Source of the DNA: Mesorhizobium sp. M4B.F.Ca.ET.058.02.1.1 | GTDB taxonomy: Bacteria; Pseudomonadota; Alphaproteobacteria; Rhizobiales; Rhizobiaceae | Assembly: GCF_003952505.1 (NCBI RefSeq) | Contig: NZ_CP034450.1 | Span: 5,477,001-5,541,000 of the forward strand | DNA: 64,000 nt | Reading direction: 5' to 3' | Shown: positions 33,361 to 42,243 of the stretch, piece after piece | Position numbering within the stretch: the first letter of the stretch is position 1 | Layout of the letters: every line of letters begins with the position of its first letter | Translations under genes and position numbers: made by a program | Notes under the pieces: model-generated | Databases searched by the model: none | The model's input: only the letters and a program-made list of their open reading frames with translations | Told to the model about the DNA's origin: nothing

Positions 33361-34011
33361 ATGTCGACCCGGTTTATTGTGAAAGTATGTTGCGGTTTTC
33401 TGGTCTTTTTTCTTGTTTGCGGATGCGATCTCACAGGTAAAACAAGCTTGATGCAGCCGAGTTTGACCCGTGAGGAGCGTCTGAAGTTTGCCGCAGAATC
33501 CTACTTCAAAAACCAATGTAAAAAGCAGTGGGCGCTGCTCTGGCCCATGGCGCGAGAGGGCGATGGCGAAGCCCTTTCAGAGCTCGCCTTTGAACTTGGG
33601 GGAAGGCTCGAGATACCTGCCTCGGATTCGGATATGAAAGTCGATCCGGGAGATAAGTCATTTGCCAATGTGCTTGTCATGACGATCTACGGTGCGACAG
33701 CGTTAAAACATCCTGACAAGCGCAATCTTCACTACCTCTTTGACCCCGCTAGATGGAGGAAGGGCGATGTAACGGTAGTATCCATTCGCTCTGGCCGGAT
33801 CAGTTATAGCTCGATCAAGGCTCCCCCTCCAGTTTCAATAACAAAGTTGGAAAATTGCCTGTCTCAGGCAAATTCCCCCGCTGCCGGCGACAGATGTGTC
33901 GCTCAGGCCATCGAATTGGGGCTCATTCCAAGCTTTTCCGAATACAGCAAAGCCATGGACGCAGTCCTGCCCACGTACCGCCCGGAGAGCTGCATTCCTC
34001 GCCCCTGGTAA
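33361..34011 (+). CDS. Putative lipoprotein of unknown function
   Basis: 216-residue protein with a lipoprotein signal (FLVFFLVCGC, lipidated Cys at about residue 22). An in-frame TTG at 33334 is possible but ATG 33361 puts the signal at the N-terminus. The mature part has further cysteines (NQCKKQW, LENCL, DRCVAQA, ESCIPRPW) that may form disulfides. Codon use is visibly less GC-rich than neighbours (many AAA, TTT, GAT codons), which hints at recent acquisition. Family not recognised. Confidence 0.7.
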   Translation: MSTRFIVKVCCGFLVFFLVCGCDLTGKTSLMQPSLTREERLKFAAESYFKNQCKKQWALLWPMAREGDGEALSELAFELGGRLEIPASDSDMKVDPGDKSFANVLVMTIYGATALKHPDKRNLHYLFDPARWRKGDVTVVSIRSGRISYSSIKAPPPVSITKLENCLSQANSPAAGDRCVAQAIELGLIPSFSEYSKAMDAVLPTYRPESCIPRPW

Positions 34012-34077
34012 GAGGAAAGTAACCTAACGCCGGAACGTGATCTGACTCCCGGGAAGCCGCGCCGAGCTCCCAATGCG

Positions 34078-34515
34078 CTAGCGGAGTTCCTGGGCCAACC
34101 CGATGAGATGTCCTTCCGGACCGCGTATGTAGCAGAGCCGATAGACGTCCTGGTAACGGACGACTTCACCGACCAGCTGCGCGCCGCGCTTGCGCAGCCT
34201 TTCCAGCGTGTCGTCGATGTCGTCCACGGTAAACATGACGCGAAGGTAGCCTAGCGCGTTCACTGGGGCGTTACGATGATCGGCGACGACAGGCGGCGCG
34301 AGGAAACGGGAGAGCTCGAGCCGGCTGTGGCCGTCCGGCGTGCGCATCATGGCAATCTCGACGCGCTGATCGCCGAGACCGGTGACACGTCCGGACCATT
34401 CTCCTTCGATCGTCGCCCGCCCTTCAAGTCCGAGGCCGAGTTCGAGAAAGAAGGCAATCGTCTCTTCGAGGTCCTCGACGACGATTCCTACATTGTCCAT
34501 CCGTTTGACTGCCAT
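34078..34515 (-). CDS. VOC family protein (glyoxalase/bleomycin resistance fold)
   Basis: 145-residue protein with two beta-alpha-beta-beta-beta units: MDNVGIVVEDLEETIAFF and SRLELSRFL in the first, LRVMFTVDDIDDTLERL and GPEGHLIGLAQEL in the second. One usual metal ligand position is occupied by Arg (YLRVMF), so metal binding may be altered. It lies alone between convergent genes. Substrate unknown. Confidence 0.82.
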   Translation of the reverse strand: MAVKRMDNVGIVVEDLEETIAFFLELGLGLEGRATIEGEWSGRVTGLGDQRVEIAMMRTPDGHSRLELSRFLAPPVVADHRNAPVNALGYLRVMFTVDDIDDTLERLRKRGAQLVGEVVRYQDVYRLCYIRGPEGHLIGLAQELR

Positions 34516-34705
34516 ATGTCCAACCTAACGCCGTATGTTCAATCGGCAAGGCGTCACCTGGCCTCCCAACGGACCCTTCTCAACTCGGCCCTGTCCTGAA
34601 TCTGGACCGACACAATTCGGCGAGGCGGTTGACGCGGCGCGAAAGGCCCGTCAATCATCCCGGCAAAACACGGCCCAACAAAATTCGGAAAGCAGGGAAG
34701 AAACG

Positions 34706-36130
34706 ATGGAAAAAGCCGAAATCGGCCTGATCGGCCTTGGCACGATGGGCTCCAACCTGGCGCTCAACATCGCCGAGCATGGGCACCGCATCGCCGTCTT
34801 CAACCGCACGCCGTCGCGCACCGACGCCTTCGTCGCGGGCGCCGGGCCGCTGAAGGACATGGTCGTGCCCTGCTACAGCCTGGAGGAACTCGCCGCCGCG
34901 ATCCGGCCGCCGCGGCCGATCATCATCATGGTGCTGGCCGGCAAGCCGGTCGACGAGCAGATCGCGGCGCTTCGCGGCGTGCTGTCCGACAACGACATCG
35001 TCATCGATGCCGGCAACGCCAATTTCCGCGACACGATGCGGCGCTTCTCCGAATTGTCCGGCTCGGGCCTGACCTTCATCGGCATGGGGGTGTCCGGCGG
35101 CGAGGAGGGTGCGCGCCATGGCCCGTCGATCATGGTCGGCGGCACGGAAGACTCCTGGAAGCGCGTCGAGAAGGTGCTGACGGCGATCTCCGCCAAGTTC
35201 AAGGACGAGCCCTGCGCCGCCTGGCTCGGCAGCGACGGCGCCGGACATTTCGTCAAGACGATCCACAACGGCATCGAATATGCCGACATGCAGATGATCG
35301 CCGAGATCTACGGCATATTGCGCGACGGCCTCGGCCTGGGCCCGAAAGAAATCGGCGCCGTCTTCGCCGACTGGAACAAGGGCCGGCTCAATTCGTATCT
35401 GATCGAAATTACCGCCAAGGTGCTGGCCGCCGACGATCCGAAGACCGGCAAGCCGGTGGTCGACATCATCCTCGACCGCGCTGGCCAGAAGGGCACCGGC
35501 AAATGGTCGGTCATCGAGGCGCAGCAGCTCGGCATTCCGGCGACCGCGATCGAAGCGGCGGTTGCGGCGCGCGTGCTGTCGTCGATCAAGGATGAGCGGC
35601 AGGCAGCGGAAAAGGCCTATGGCAATATCGGCGTCGCCAAGATCGCTGGCGACAAGGCCGCCCTGCTCAAGGATCTCGAGCTGGCGCTGTTCGCCGGCAA
35701 GATCGCCGCCTACGCGCAGGGTTTCGCGGTGATGAGCGGCGCCTCGAAGGAATTCAACTGGAGCCTGCCGATGCCGACCATCGCCAAGATCTGGCGCGCC
35801 GGCTGCATCATCCGCTCGCAGATGCTGGACACGATGGCCGAGGCGTTCGGCTCTGGCAGCGCGTCGACGAACCTGCTGATGGCGCGGGCCTTCATCGCCA
35901 TGATGCAGGAGGCGCATCCTTCACTGCGCAGGATCGTGGCGCGGGCGTCGGAAGCCGGCTCGCCGGTGCCGGCGCTGTCGTCGGCGCTCGCTTACTTCGA
36001 CAGCTACCGCCAGGGGCGTGGCACCTCCAATCTGATCCAGGCGCAACGTGATTTCTTCGGCGCGCACGGCTTCGAGCGCATCGGCGAGCAGGGCGCGTTC
36101 CATGGACCCTGGGGCAGCGGCGCGGCCTAA
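34706..36130 (+). CDS. gnd: 6-phosphogluconate dehydrogenase, decarboxylating
   Basis: 474 residues, the usual length. It oxidises and decarboxylates 6-phosphogluconate to ribulose 5-phosphate with NADP. The N-terminal Rossmann loop GLGTMGSNLAL, the catalytic Lys in GHFVKTIHNGIEY and the signature ILDRAGQKGTGKW are all present. The open frame extends 57 codons upstream without a ribosome-binding site; ATG 34706 follows GCAGGGAAG. No operon partner on this strand. Confidence 0.96.
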   Translation: MEKAEIGLIGLGTMGSNLALNIAEHGHRIAVFNRTPSRTDAFVAGAGPLKDMVVPCYSLEELAAAIRPPRPIIIMVLAGKPVDEQIAALRGVLSDNDIVIDAGNANFRDTMRRFSELSGSGLTFIGMGVSGGEEGARHGPSIMVGGTEDSWKRVEKVLTAISAKFKDEPCAAWLGSDGAGHFVKTIHNGIEYADMQMIAEIYGILRDGLGLGPKEIGAVFADWNKGRLNSYLIEITAKVLAADDPKTGKPVVDIILDRAGQKGTGKWSVIEAQQLGIPATAIEAAVAARVLSSIKDERQAAEKAYGNIGVAKIAGDKAALLKDLELALFAGKIAAYAQGFAVMSGASKEFNWSLPMPTIAKIWRAGCIIRSQMLDTMAEAFGSGSASTNLLMARAFIAMMQEAHPSLRRIVARASEAGSPVPALSSALAYFDSYRQGRGTSNLIQAQRDFFGAHGFERIGEQGAFHGPWGSGAA

Positions 36131-36140
36131 GGGCAGGTAA

Positions 36141-36475
36141 GGCCGGCCTGCAAATGGCGGCCTCCTGCGCTTCTACAGCGCCGCGCGTCCGGACGGGCGC
36201 GCAAAGGACGCTGTAGCATTTTGACTTAGAGCGGTTCAGCGTTTCATAGAATCGCCGACCCGCTCTAACTAATTGTTTCTGCGCAATTCCGGACGGAAAA
36301 CCGTTACACAGTTTTCCTGGAATTGCTCTAGCGCATGATCCTTTCCGAAAATCTTTCTGATTTTCGGGGTCATGCGCGTGCTCACGTACTTCAAGTACGC
36401 TCCGCTCCGGTTCCCGGAAGCCACCCAGTTTGATCGCCGCGCGCTCGTCTTCGACTCCGACTCGGCCTGACCTGC
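36141..36475. repeat. Composite intergenic repeat with nested palindromes
   Basis: The outer unit (GGCCGGCCTGCAAATGGCGG ... GTGCTCACGTACTTCAAGTA ... CTCGGCCTGACCT) matches the elements at 52117-52232 and 58613-58745. Here about 200 bp (36175-36377) is inserted in its middle and contains a CTACAGCG/CGCTGTAG hairpin and a GCGCATGATC...GGTCATGCGC palindrome with CCGAAAATC/GATTTTCGG inside. It fills the gap between convergent gnd and the LacI regulator. No gene lies within. Confidence 0.75.
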
Positions 36476-36492
36476 CTTTCAAGTCGCGCCAA

Positions 36493-37530
36493 TCAGCTGC
36501 GATAGGGCTGAACCTCGCTCGGCGTGCTGAGCGATTGCAGCGAGCCGGGTTCGGCGCCGCCGATCCAGCCGAGCACCGAGCGGGCCAGCTCGGAGCCGGC
36601 GAGGCGGAAGTTCTCGTTGACGACCAGCAGTTCCCGCCGGAACAGATGCAGCAGTTCCGACGACTGCTTCGACACCACGTCGACGTCGCGGCCGAGCTTC
36701 AGGCCGGCATCCTCGATGCCGGCGACGACGGCGAGCGTCGCCGCGGCGGCGCTGCTGACGAAGCCGTCCGGCCGGTCCCGGCGCCGCATCAGCTGCGCCG
36801 TCCGCATCCTGATCTGCTCGATCGACTGGTCGATGGACACGGTGTTGAACGGCACCTCGCTGGCGCCGACTTCACTCAGCGCATCGGCAAAGCCGTTCAG
36901 CGTATGGCCATAGTAGGTGAGGCCGACCGGTGGCGTCACCAGGGCGAGCCGGCTGCGGCCGATGCCGGCGAGATAGCGCACCGCCTCGCCTGCGAAGGCG
37001 TAGTTGTCGAAATCATGATAGGGGTGCACGAGCCCCATGTCGGTGCGGCCGTGCGTGGCAAAGGGAATGCCGCGCTCCAGCATGTAGCGGGCGCGCGGAT
37101 CGTCCGGCTGGGTGCGCGAAATGATGATGCCGTCGGCCGAGCCCGTCTCGACCAGATAGCGGATCGGATCCAGCGGATCCTGCGAGCGCGAATAGGGCGT
37201 GACGATCAGGTGATAGGGCGTGTCGGCGATCACCTCCGAGACACCGTAGATGATGTCCGAAACAAAGCTCATGATCTCGCGCTCGGTGTTGAGCACGAGG
37301 CTGATGACATTGGTCTTGCCGGTCCTGAGGCGCACGCCGGCGCGGTTCGGCCGGTAGCCTATCTGCCTGGCGACGAGTTGCACGCGCCGCCTGGTCTCGG
37401 CGCCGATCTCGGGGGCGTCCTTCAAGGCGCGCGACACGGTGGTGACGCCCAGCCCCGTCATGAAGGCAAGCGTCTTTAGCGTCGGCCTGGCCGGCGCTTC
37501 GCCATCCCTGTCCGTCTGGTCCCTGTCCAT
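36493..37530 (-). CDS. LacI family transcriptional regulator
   Basis: 345-residue repressor. The DNA-binding domain is at about residues 16-70 (TLKTLAFMTGLGVTTVSRAL plus the hinge region), followed by a periplasmic-binding-protein-like sugar domain. It is divergent from a glucose/mannose-type ABC transporter operon, and two copies of a LacI-type operator lie in the gap, one near each promoter. It therefore probably represses both itself and the transporter operon until its sugar is present. Confidence 0.93.
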   Translation of the reverse strand: MDRDQTDRDGEAPARPTLKTLAFMTGLGVTTVSRALKDAPEIGAETRRRVQLVARQIGYRPNRAGVRLRTGKTNVISLVLNTEREIMSFVSDIIYGVSEVIADTPYHLIVTPYSRSQDPLDPIRYLVETGSADGIIISRTQPDDPRARYMLERGIPFATHGRTDMGLVHPYHDFDNYAFAGEAVRYLAGIGRSRLALVTPPVGLTYYGHTLNGFADALSEVGASEVPFNTVSIDQSIEQIRMRTAQLMRRRDRPDGFVSSAAAATLAVVAGIEDAGLKLGRDVDVVSKQSSELLHLFRRELLVVNENFRLAGSELARSVLGWIGGAEPGSLQSLSTPSEVQPYRS

Positions 37531-37627
37531 ATCGTCCCGCCCGTCAGGCGCATAGCAGTCGCCGGGTCGGCCGGCAATCGCCCGCTATCGTCAGGCGGGT
37601 AGCTTCCAGTCCGACAAAACTCCCATA

Positions 37628-37645
37628 CACTGAAACGTTACAGAT
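37628..37645. promoter_or_regulatory. LacI-type operator, repressor-proximal copy
   Basis: CTGAAACGTTACAG (37630-37643), with the AACGTT centre typical of LacI-family sites, is the exact reverse complement of the site at 37905-37918. It lies about 100 bp upstream of the repressor's start codon. Confidence 0.8.
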
Positions 37646-37902
37646 TGTCACGACCGTTGTCCGTGCCGGCCCCAGGTCTGCTTTTTCCCGGCTTGCTCGC
37701 CCGGCTCGGAAAGTCGTTGGGAATCAGCGCGAAAGGCGTTTCGAGCAAGTTTTTTACCAGCTTCTAGCGTTTTGCAGCGCAGCTTTGCGTATTGCGGTGC
37801 ACAAACTCGTGCCCGGCGGAACTATTTTGTTCGCGCTCCGAAAAATATCGAAGCGGCCTTTGCGTAAGGGGTTGCGCATATCGTGCAATTGCCGTATCGA
37901 AA

Positions 37903-37920
37903 ATCTGTAACGTTTCAGAT
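37903..37920. promoter_or_regulatory. LacI-type operator, transporter-proximal copy
   Basis: ATCTGTAACGTTTCAGAT is a near-perfect palindrome centred on AACGTT, ending 17 bp before the binding-protein start codon. It shares 14 identical bases with the other operator 275 bp away, which would allow DNA looping. The rest of the 37531-37937 gap holds no coding sequence. Confidence 0.82.
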
Positions 37921-37937
37921 TCTTGGGAGGAACCGAA

Positions 37938-39176
37938 ATGCGATACAAAATCCTGACTGCTGCGCTGGCGGCGACGGCCGCGCTGCAGTTCGCCGGTCCG
38001 GCGGCCGCGACCGATCTGGAAGTCACCCATTGGTGGACGTCCGGCGGCGAAGCGGCGGCTGTTGCCGAGCTGGCCAAGGCCTTCGACGCAACGGGCAATC
38101 ACTGGGTCGACGGCGCCATCGCCGGTTCCGGCGGCACGGCGCGGCCGATCATGATCAGCCGCATCACCGGCGGCGACCCGATGGGCGCCACCCAGTTCAA
38201 CCACGGCAGGCAGGCGGAAGAGCTGGTGCAGGCCGGCCTGATGCGCGACCTCACCGATATCGCCACCAAGGGCAAATGGACGGAAGTCGTGCGGCCGAAG
38301 AGCTTGCTCGACAGCTGCACCATCGACGGCAAGATCTATTGCGTGCCGGTCAACATCCATTCCTGGCAATGGCTGTGGCTGTCCAACGCGGCCTTCGAAA
38401 AGGCCGGCGTGCCGGTGCCGAAGAACTGGAATGAATATGTGGCGGCCGCCCCTGCGCTGGAGAAGGCAGGCATCATCCCGCTCGCCGTCGGTGGGCAGCC
38501 CTGGCAGGCCTCCGGCGCCTTCGACGTGCTGCTCGCGGCTGTCGGCGGCACCGATACCTTCCTCAAGGTCTACAAGGACAAGGACGCGAAATTCGCCGCC
38601 GGGCCCGAGGTCGCCAAGGTATTCAAGGCCGCGGACGATGCCCGCAAGATGGCGAAGAACACCAATGTGCAGGACTGGAACCAGGCAACCAATCTCGTCA
38701 TCACCGGCAAGGCCGGTGGCCAGATCATGGGCGACTGGGCACAGGGCGAATTCCAGGTCGCCGGCCAGACCGCCGGCAAGGACTATACCTGCCTTCCAGG
38801 CCTTGGGCTGAACGAGGTGATTGCCACCGGCGGCGATGCCTTCTACTTCCCGCTGCTGAAGGACGCCGACAAGTCCAAGGCGCAGGAAGTGCTGGCCGAA
38901 ACGCTGCTCGATCCCAAGACGCAGGTTGCCTTCAACCTGAAGAAGGGCTCGCTGCCGGTGCGCGGCGACGTCGACCTGCAAGCGGCGAATGACTGCATGA
39001 AGAAGGGCCTCGACATCCTGGCCAAGGGCAGCGTCATGCCCTGGACCGACCAGTTGATGTCGCAGGACAGCCAGAAGCAGAAGGAGGATCTCTTCTCCGA
39101 ATTCTTCGCCAAGCCGGACTTGACCGTAGAAGACGCGCAGAAGCGTTTCGCCGACATCATCGCTTCGGCGGACTGA
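37938..39176 (+). CDS. CUT1 ABC transporter substrate-binding protein (glucose/mannose type)
   Basis: 412-residue periplasmic sugar-binding protein. Signal peptide MRYKILTAALAATAALQFAG with cleavage near AAA-TD; the mature start LEVTHWWTSGGEAAAV is typical of the GtsA-like glucose/mannose binding proteins. GGGAGG lies 7 bp before the ATG. First gene of the LacI-controlled operon followed by two permeases and an ATPase. Sugar specificity is inferred from similarity only. Confidence 0.92.
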   Translation: MRYKILTAALAATAALQFAGPAAATDLEVTHWWTSGGEAAAVAELAKAFDATGNHWVDGAIAGSGGTARPIMISRITGGDPMGATQFNHGRQAEELVQAGLMRDLTDIATKGKWTEVVRPKSLLDSCTIDGKIYCVPVNIHSWQWLWLSNAAFEKAGVPVPKNWNEYVAAAPALEKAGIIPLAVGGQPWQASGAFDVLLAAVGGTDTFLKVYKDKDAKFAAGPEVAKVFKAADDARKMAKNTNVQDWNQATNLVITGKAGGQIMGDWAQGEFQVAGQTAGKDYTCLPGLGLNEVIATGGDAFYFPLLKDADKSKAQEVLAETLLDPKTQVAFNLKKGSLPVRGDVDLQAANDCMKKGLDILAKGSVMPWTDQLMSQDSQKQKEDLFSEFFAKPDLTVEDAQKRFADIIASAD

Positions 39177-39277
39177 TTGCTTTTGCCGACTGATTACGGC
39201 GCCCCCGCCAGCTCCTGGCCCCAGCCTATCCGGGGTCAGGAGCGTGATGTCGTCATTGCCCCAGCCCGGCTGTCGAG

Positions 39278-40171
39278 ATGAGCAAGAGCGAACGCCCCAA
39301 CCAGCTTTTCCGCAACCTCAATGCGAAGGTCGCCTCGATCCCGATGATCCTCACCGCGCTGGTGGTTTTCGTCGGCGGCACCGCATGGACGGTGCTCTAT
39401 TCCTTCACCAACTCGAAACTGCTGCCGCGGCTAAACTTCGTCGGCCTCGACCAGTATTACCGGTTGTGGGCGACGCCGCGCTGGCTGATCTCGATCGAGA
39501 ACCTCTTGATCTATGGCGTCATTTCGCTGGTGTTCTCGCTGGCGATCGGCTTCATCCTCGCCGCGTTGCTCGACCAGAAAATCCGCTTCGAAGACACATT
39601 CCGCACGATCTTCCTCTATCCCTTCGCGCTCTCGTTCATCGTCACCGGCCTGGTATGGCAGTGGCTGCTCAATCCGGACTTCGGCATTCAGGGCGTGGTG
39701 CGAAGCCTCGGCTGGACAAGCTTCAGCTTCGATCCGCTCTACAATTCCAGCATCGTCATCTACGGCATATCGATCGCGGCGCTATGGCAAGGCACCGGGC
39801 TCGTCATGTGCCTGATGCTCGCCGGCCTGCGCGGCATCGATGAGGATATCTGGAAGGCAGCGCGGGTGGACGGGATTCCGATGTGGAAGACCTATCTGTT
39901 CATCGTCATTCCGATGATGCGGCCGGTCTTCATCACCACGCTGGTCATCATCGCCGCCGGCATCGTCAAGGTCTATGACCTGGTGGTGGCCCAGACCAGC
40001 GGCGGGCCCGGCATCGCCTCCGAGGTGCCGGCAAAATACGTCTACGACTACATGTTCTTCGCCCAGAACCTCGGCCAGGGCTTTGCCGCATCGACCATGA
40101 TGCTGTTGTCGGTGGTGATCGTCATCGTGCCGTGGGCCTATCTCGAATTCGGAGGCAAGAAGCGTGTCTGA
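39278..40171 (+). CDS. CUT1 sugar ABC transporter permease (MalF type)
   Basis: 297-residue inner-membrane permease with six predicted helices and the EAA loop EDIWKAARVDGIPMWKTYLF. It begins about 100 bp after the binding-protein gene and overlaps the next permease gene by 8 bp. It forms a heterodimer with the 40164-41099 product. Confidence 0.92.
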   Translation: MSKSERPNQLFRNLNAKVASIPMILTALVVFVGGTAWTVLYSFTNSKLLPRLNFVGLDQYYRLWATPRWLISIENLLIYGVISLVFSLAIGFILAALLDQKIRFEDTFRTIFLYPFALSFIVTGLVWQWLLNPDFGIQGVVRSLGWTSFSFDPLYNSSIVIYGISIAALWQGTGLVMCLMLAGLRGIDEDIWKAARVDGIPMWKTYLFIVIPMMRPVFITTLVIIAAGIVKVYDLVVAQTSGGPGIASEVPAKYVYDYMFFAQNLGQGFAASTMMLLSVVIVIVPWAYLEFGGKKRV

Positions 40172-41099
40172 GCTTGCCATCCCCCTGCCCAGCACCGCCG
40201 ATGCTCTCAGGCGCGAAGCCACGGAACCGAGCGGGCCGAAGCCGCGGCACGTGTTCTCGCGCCGCAACATCTTTCTCTATGGCACGCTGATCGTGGTGGC
40301 GGTCTACTACCTCCTGCCGCTTTATGTGATGGTCGTCACCTCGCTCAAGGGCATGCCGGAGATCCGCCTCGGCAACATCTTCTCGCCGCCGCTGGAGATC
40401 ACCTTCGAGCCTTGGGTCAAGGCGTGGTCGCAGGCCTGCACCGGCCTCAATTGCGACGGGCTCTCGCGCGGCTTCTGGAATTCGGTGCGTATCACCGTCC
40501 CCTCGGTGATCCTGTCGATCGCGATCGCCTCGGTAAACGGCTACGCGCTCGCCAACTGGCGCTTCAAGGGTGCCGACACGTTTTTCGTCATCCTCATCGT
40601 CGGCGCCTTCATCCCCTATCAGGTGATGATCTACCCGATCGTCATCATCCTGCGCGAGATCGGCCTCTATGGCAGCCTGAGCGGCCTGGTGATCGTGCAT
40701 TCGATCTTCGGCATGCCGATCCTGACGCTTCTGTTCCGCAACTATTTCTCCTCGATGCCGGAAGAGCTGTTCAGGGCGGCGCGCGTCGACGGCGCCGGCT
40801 TCTGGGGTATCTATCTGCGCATCATGCTGCCGATGTCGCTGCCGATCTTCGTCGTCGCCGTCATCCTGCAGGTCACCGGCATCTGGAACGACTTCCTGTT
40901 CGGCGTCGTCTACACGCGGCCGGACACTTATCCGATGACGGTGCAGCTCAACAATATCGTCAATTCGGTGCAGGGCGTGAAGGAGTACAACGTCAACATG
41001 GCCGCCACCATCCTGACCGGCCTCGTGCCGCTCATCGTCTACTTCATTTCCGGCAAGCTTTTCGTGCGCGGCATCGCCGCCGGCGCGGTGAAAGGATGA
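40164..41099 (+). CDS. CUT1 sugar ABC transporter permease (MalG type)
   Basis: 311-residue inner-membrane permease. The EAA loop is EELFRAARVDGAGFWGIYLR; six helices are predicted, with an extended cytoplasmic N-terminus of about 35 residues. Its TGA stop overlaps the ATPase start as ATGA, indicating translational coupling. Confidence 0.92.
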   Translation: MSELAIPLPSTADALRREATEPSGPKPRHVFSRRNIFLYGTLIVVAVYYLLPLYVMVVTSLKGMPEIRLGNIFSPPLEITFEPWVKAWSQACTGLNCDGLSRGFWNSVRITVPSVILSIAIASVNGYALANWRFKGADTFFVILIVGAFIPYQVMIYPIVIILREIGLYGSLSGLVIVHSIFGMPILTLLFRNYFSSMPEELFRAARVDGAGFWGIYLRIMLPMSLPIFVVAVILQVTGIWNDFLFGVVYTRPDTYPMTVQLNNIVNSVQGVKEYNVNMAATILTGLVPLIVYFISGKLFVRGIAAGAVKG

Positions 41100-42196
41100 T
41101 GATGGACATCGCCAATCCTAGCGTGTCGATCCAGGACCTGTCGCTGAATTTCGGGTCGGTGTCAGTGCTGGAGACTCTCAACCTCGACGTCGCCGAGGGA
41201 GAGTTCATCGTGCTGCTCGGGCCGTCGGGCTGCGGCAAGTCCACCCTGCTCAACTGCATCGCCGGCCTGCTCGACATCTCGGACGGTCGCATCTTCATCA
41301 AGGGCAAGAACGTCACCTGGGAAGAGCCCAAGGACCGTGGCATCGGCATGGTGTTCCAGTCCTACGCGCTCTATCCGCAGATGACGGTGGAGAAGAACCT
41401 CTCGTTCGGACTGCGCGTTGCCGGCGTACCGAAGGAAGAGATCGCCAAACGCATCGCGCGGGCGGCGGAGATCCTGCAGATCGAGCCGCTGTTGCAGCGC
41501 AAGCCTTCGGCGCTCTCCGGCGGCCAGCGCCAGCGCGTGGCGATCGGACGGGCGCTGGTGCGCGATGTCGATGTCTTCCTGTTCGACGAGCCGCTTTCCA
41601 ATCTCGACGCCAAACTGCGCTCGGAACTGCGCGTCGAGATCAAGCTCCTGCACCGCAAGCTCGAGAACACGATGATCTACGTCACCCACGACCAGATCGA
41701 GGCGATGACGCTCGCCGACCGCATCGCCGTCATGAGGGGCGGGGTCATCCAGCAGCTCGATGCGCCACAGACGATCTACAACCGGCCAGTCAACCGCTTC
41801 GTTGCCGGCTTCCTCGGTTCGCCGGCGATGAACTTCATCGACGGCAGTCTGGAGAAGGACAACGGCAACTGGCATTTCGCCGTCGAGGATGTGCGCATTC
41901 CGCTTGGCACCTATGCCTTCGAGAAGGAGCCGGCGCCGGGACCGGCCGTGTTCGGCATCCGGCCCGAGCATGTAGCCTTCAACAGCGGCGCGGGCTGGCC
42001 GTTTTCGGCGACGGCGAATGTCGAGGTGGTGGAGCCGATGGGTTCCGACACGCTGGTCTGGCTTAAGCTCGGCGGGCAGAATTTCACCGTCAGGGTGACA
42101 TCGGAGCGCACGCCAAGCAACGCGGATTCGGTCAGTATCGGTTTCGATCCGATGCGCGCCTCGCTCTTCGACGCCCAATCCGGCAACCGCCTTTAG
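41096..42196 (+). CDS. CUT1 sugar ABC transporter ATP-binding protein (MalK/UgpC type)
   Basis: 366-residue ATPase. Walker A GPSGCGKST, Q-loop VFQSYALYPQ, signature LSGGQRQRVAIGRA and Walker B VFLFDEPLSNLDA are complete, followed by the C-terminal TOBE-type regulatory domain (FGIRPEHV). Three ATGs occur in a row (41096, 41099, 41102); the first overlaps the permease stop. A much longer open frame upstream is a shadow of the permease gene. Confidence 0.94.
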   Translation: MMMDIANPSVSIQDLSLNFGSVSVLETLNLDVAEGEFIVLLGPSGCGKSTLLNCIAGLLDISDGRIFIKGKNVTWEEPKDRGIGMVFQSYALYPQMTVEKNLSFGLRVAGVPKEEIAKRIARAAEILQIEPLLQRKPSALSGGQRQRVAIGRALVRDVDVFLFDEPLSNLDAKLRSELRVEIKLLHRKLENTMIYVTHDQIEAMTLADRIAVMRGGVIQQLDAPQTIYNRPVNRFVAGFLGSPAMNFIDGSLEKDNGNWHFAVEDVRIPLGTYAFEKEPAPGPAVFGIRPEHVAFNSGAGWPFSATANVEVVEPMGSDTLVWLKLGGQNFTVRVTSERTPSNADSVSIGFDPMRASLFDAQSGNRL

Positions 42197-42243
42197 ATAC
42201 ATCCCAACAGATCCATCCCCCAAGTAAAAACGGAATAGAGACG

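Noticed and set aside
40412..41095. Extension of the CUT1 ATPase upstream into the permease gene
   Set aside because: The extra sequence is a shifted reading of the permease; the ATPase starts at 41096 overlapping the permease stop.
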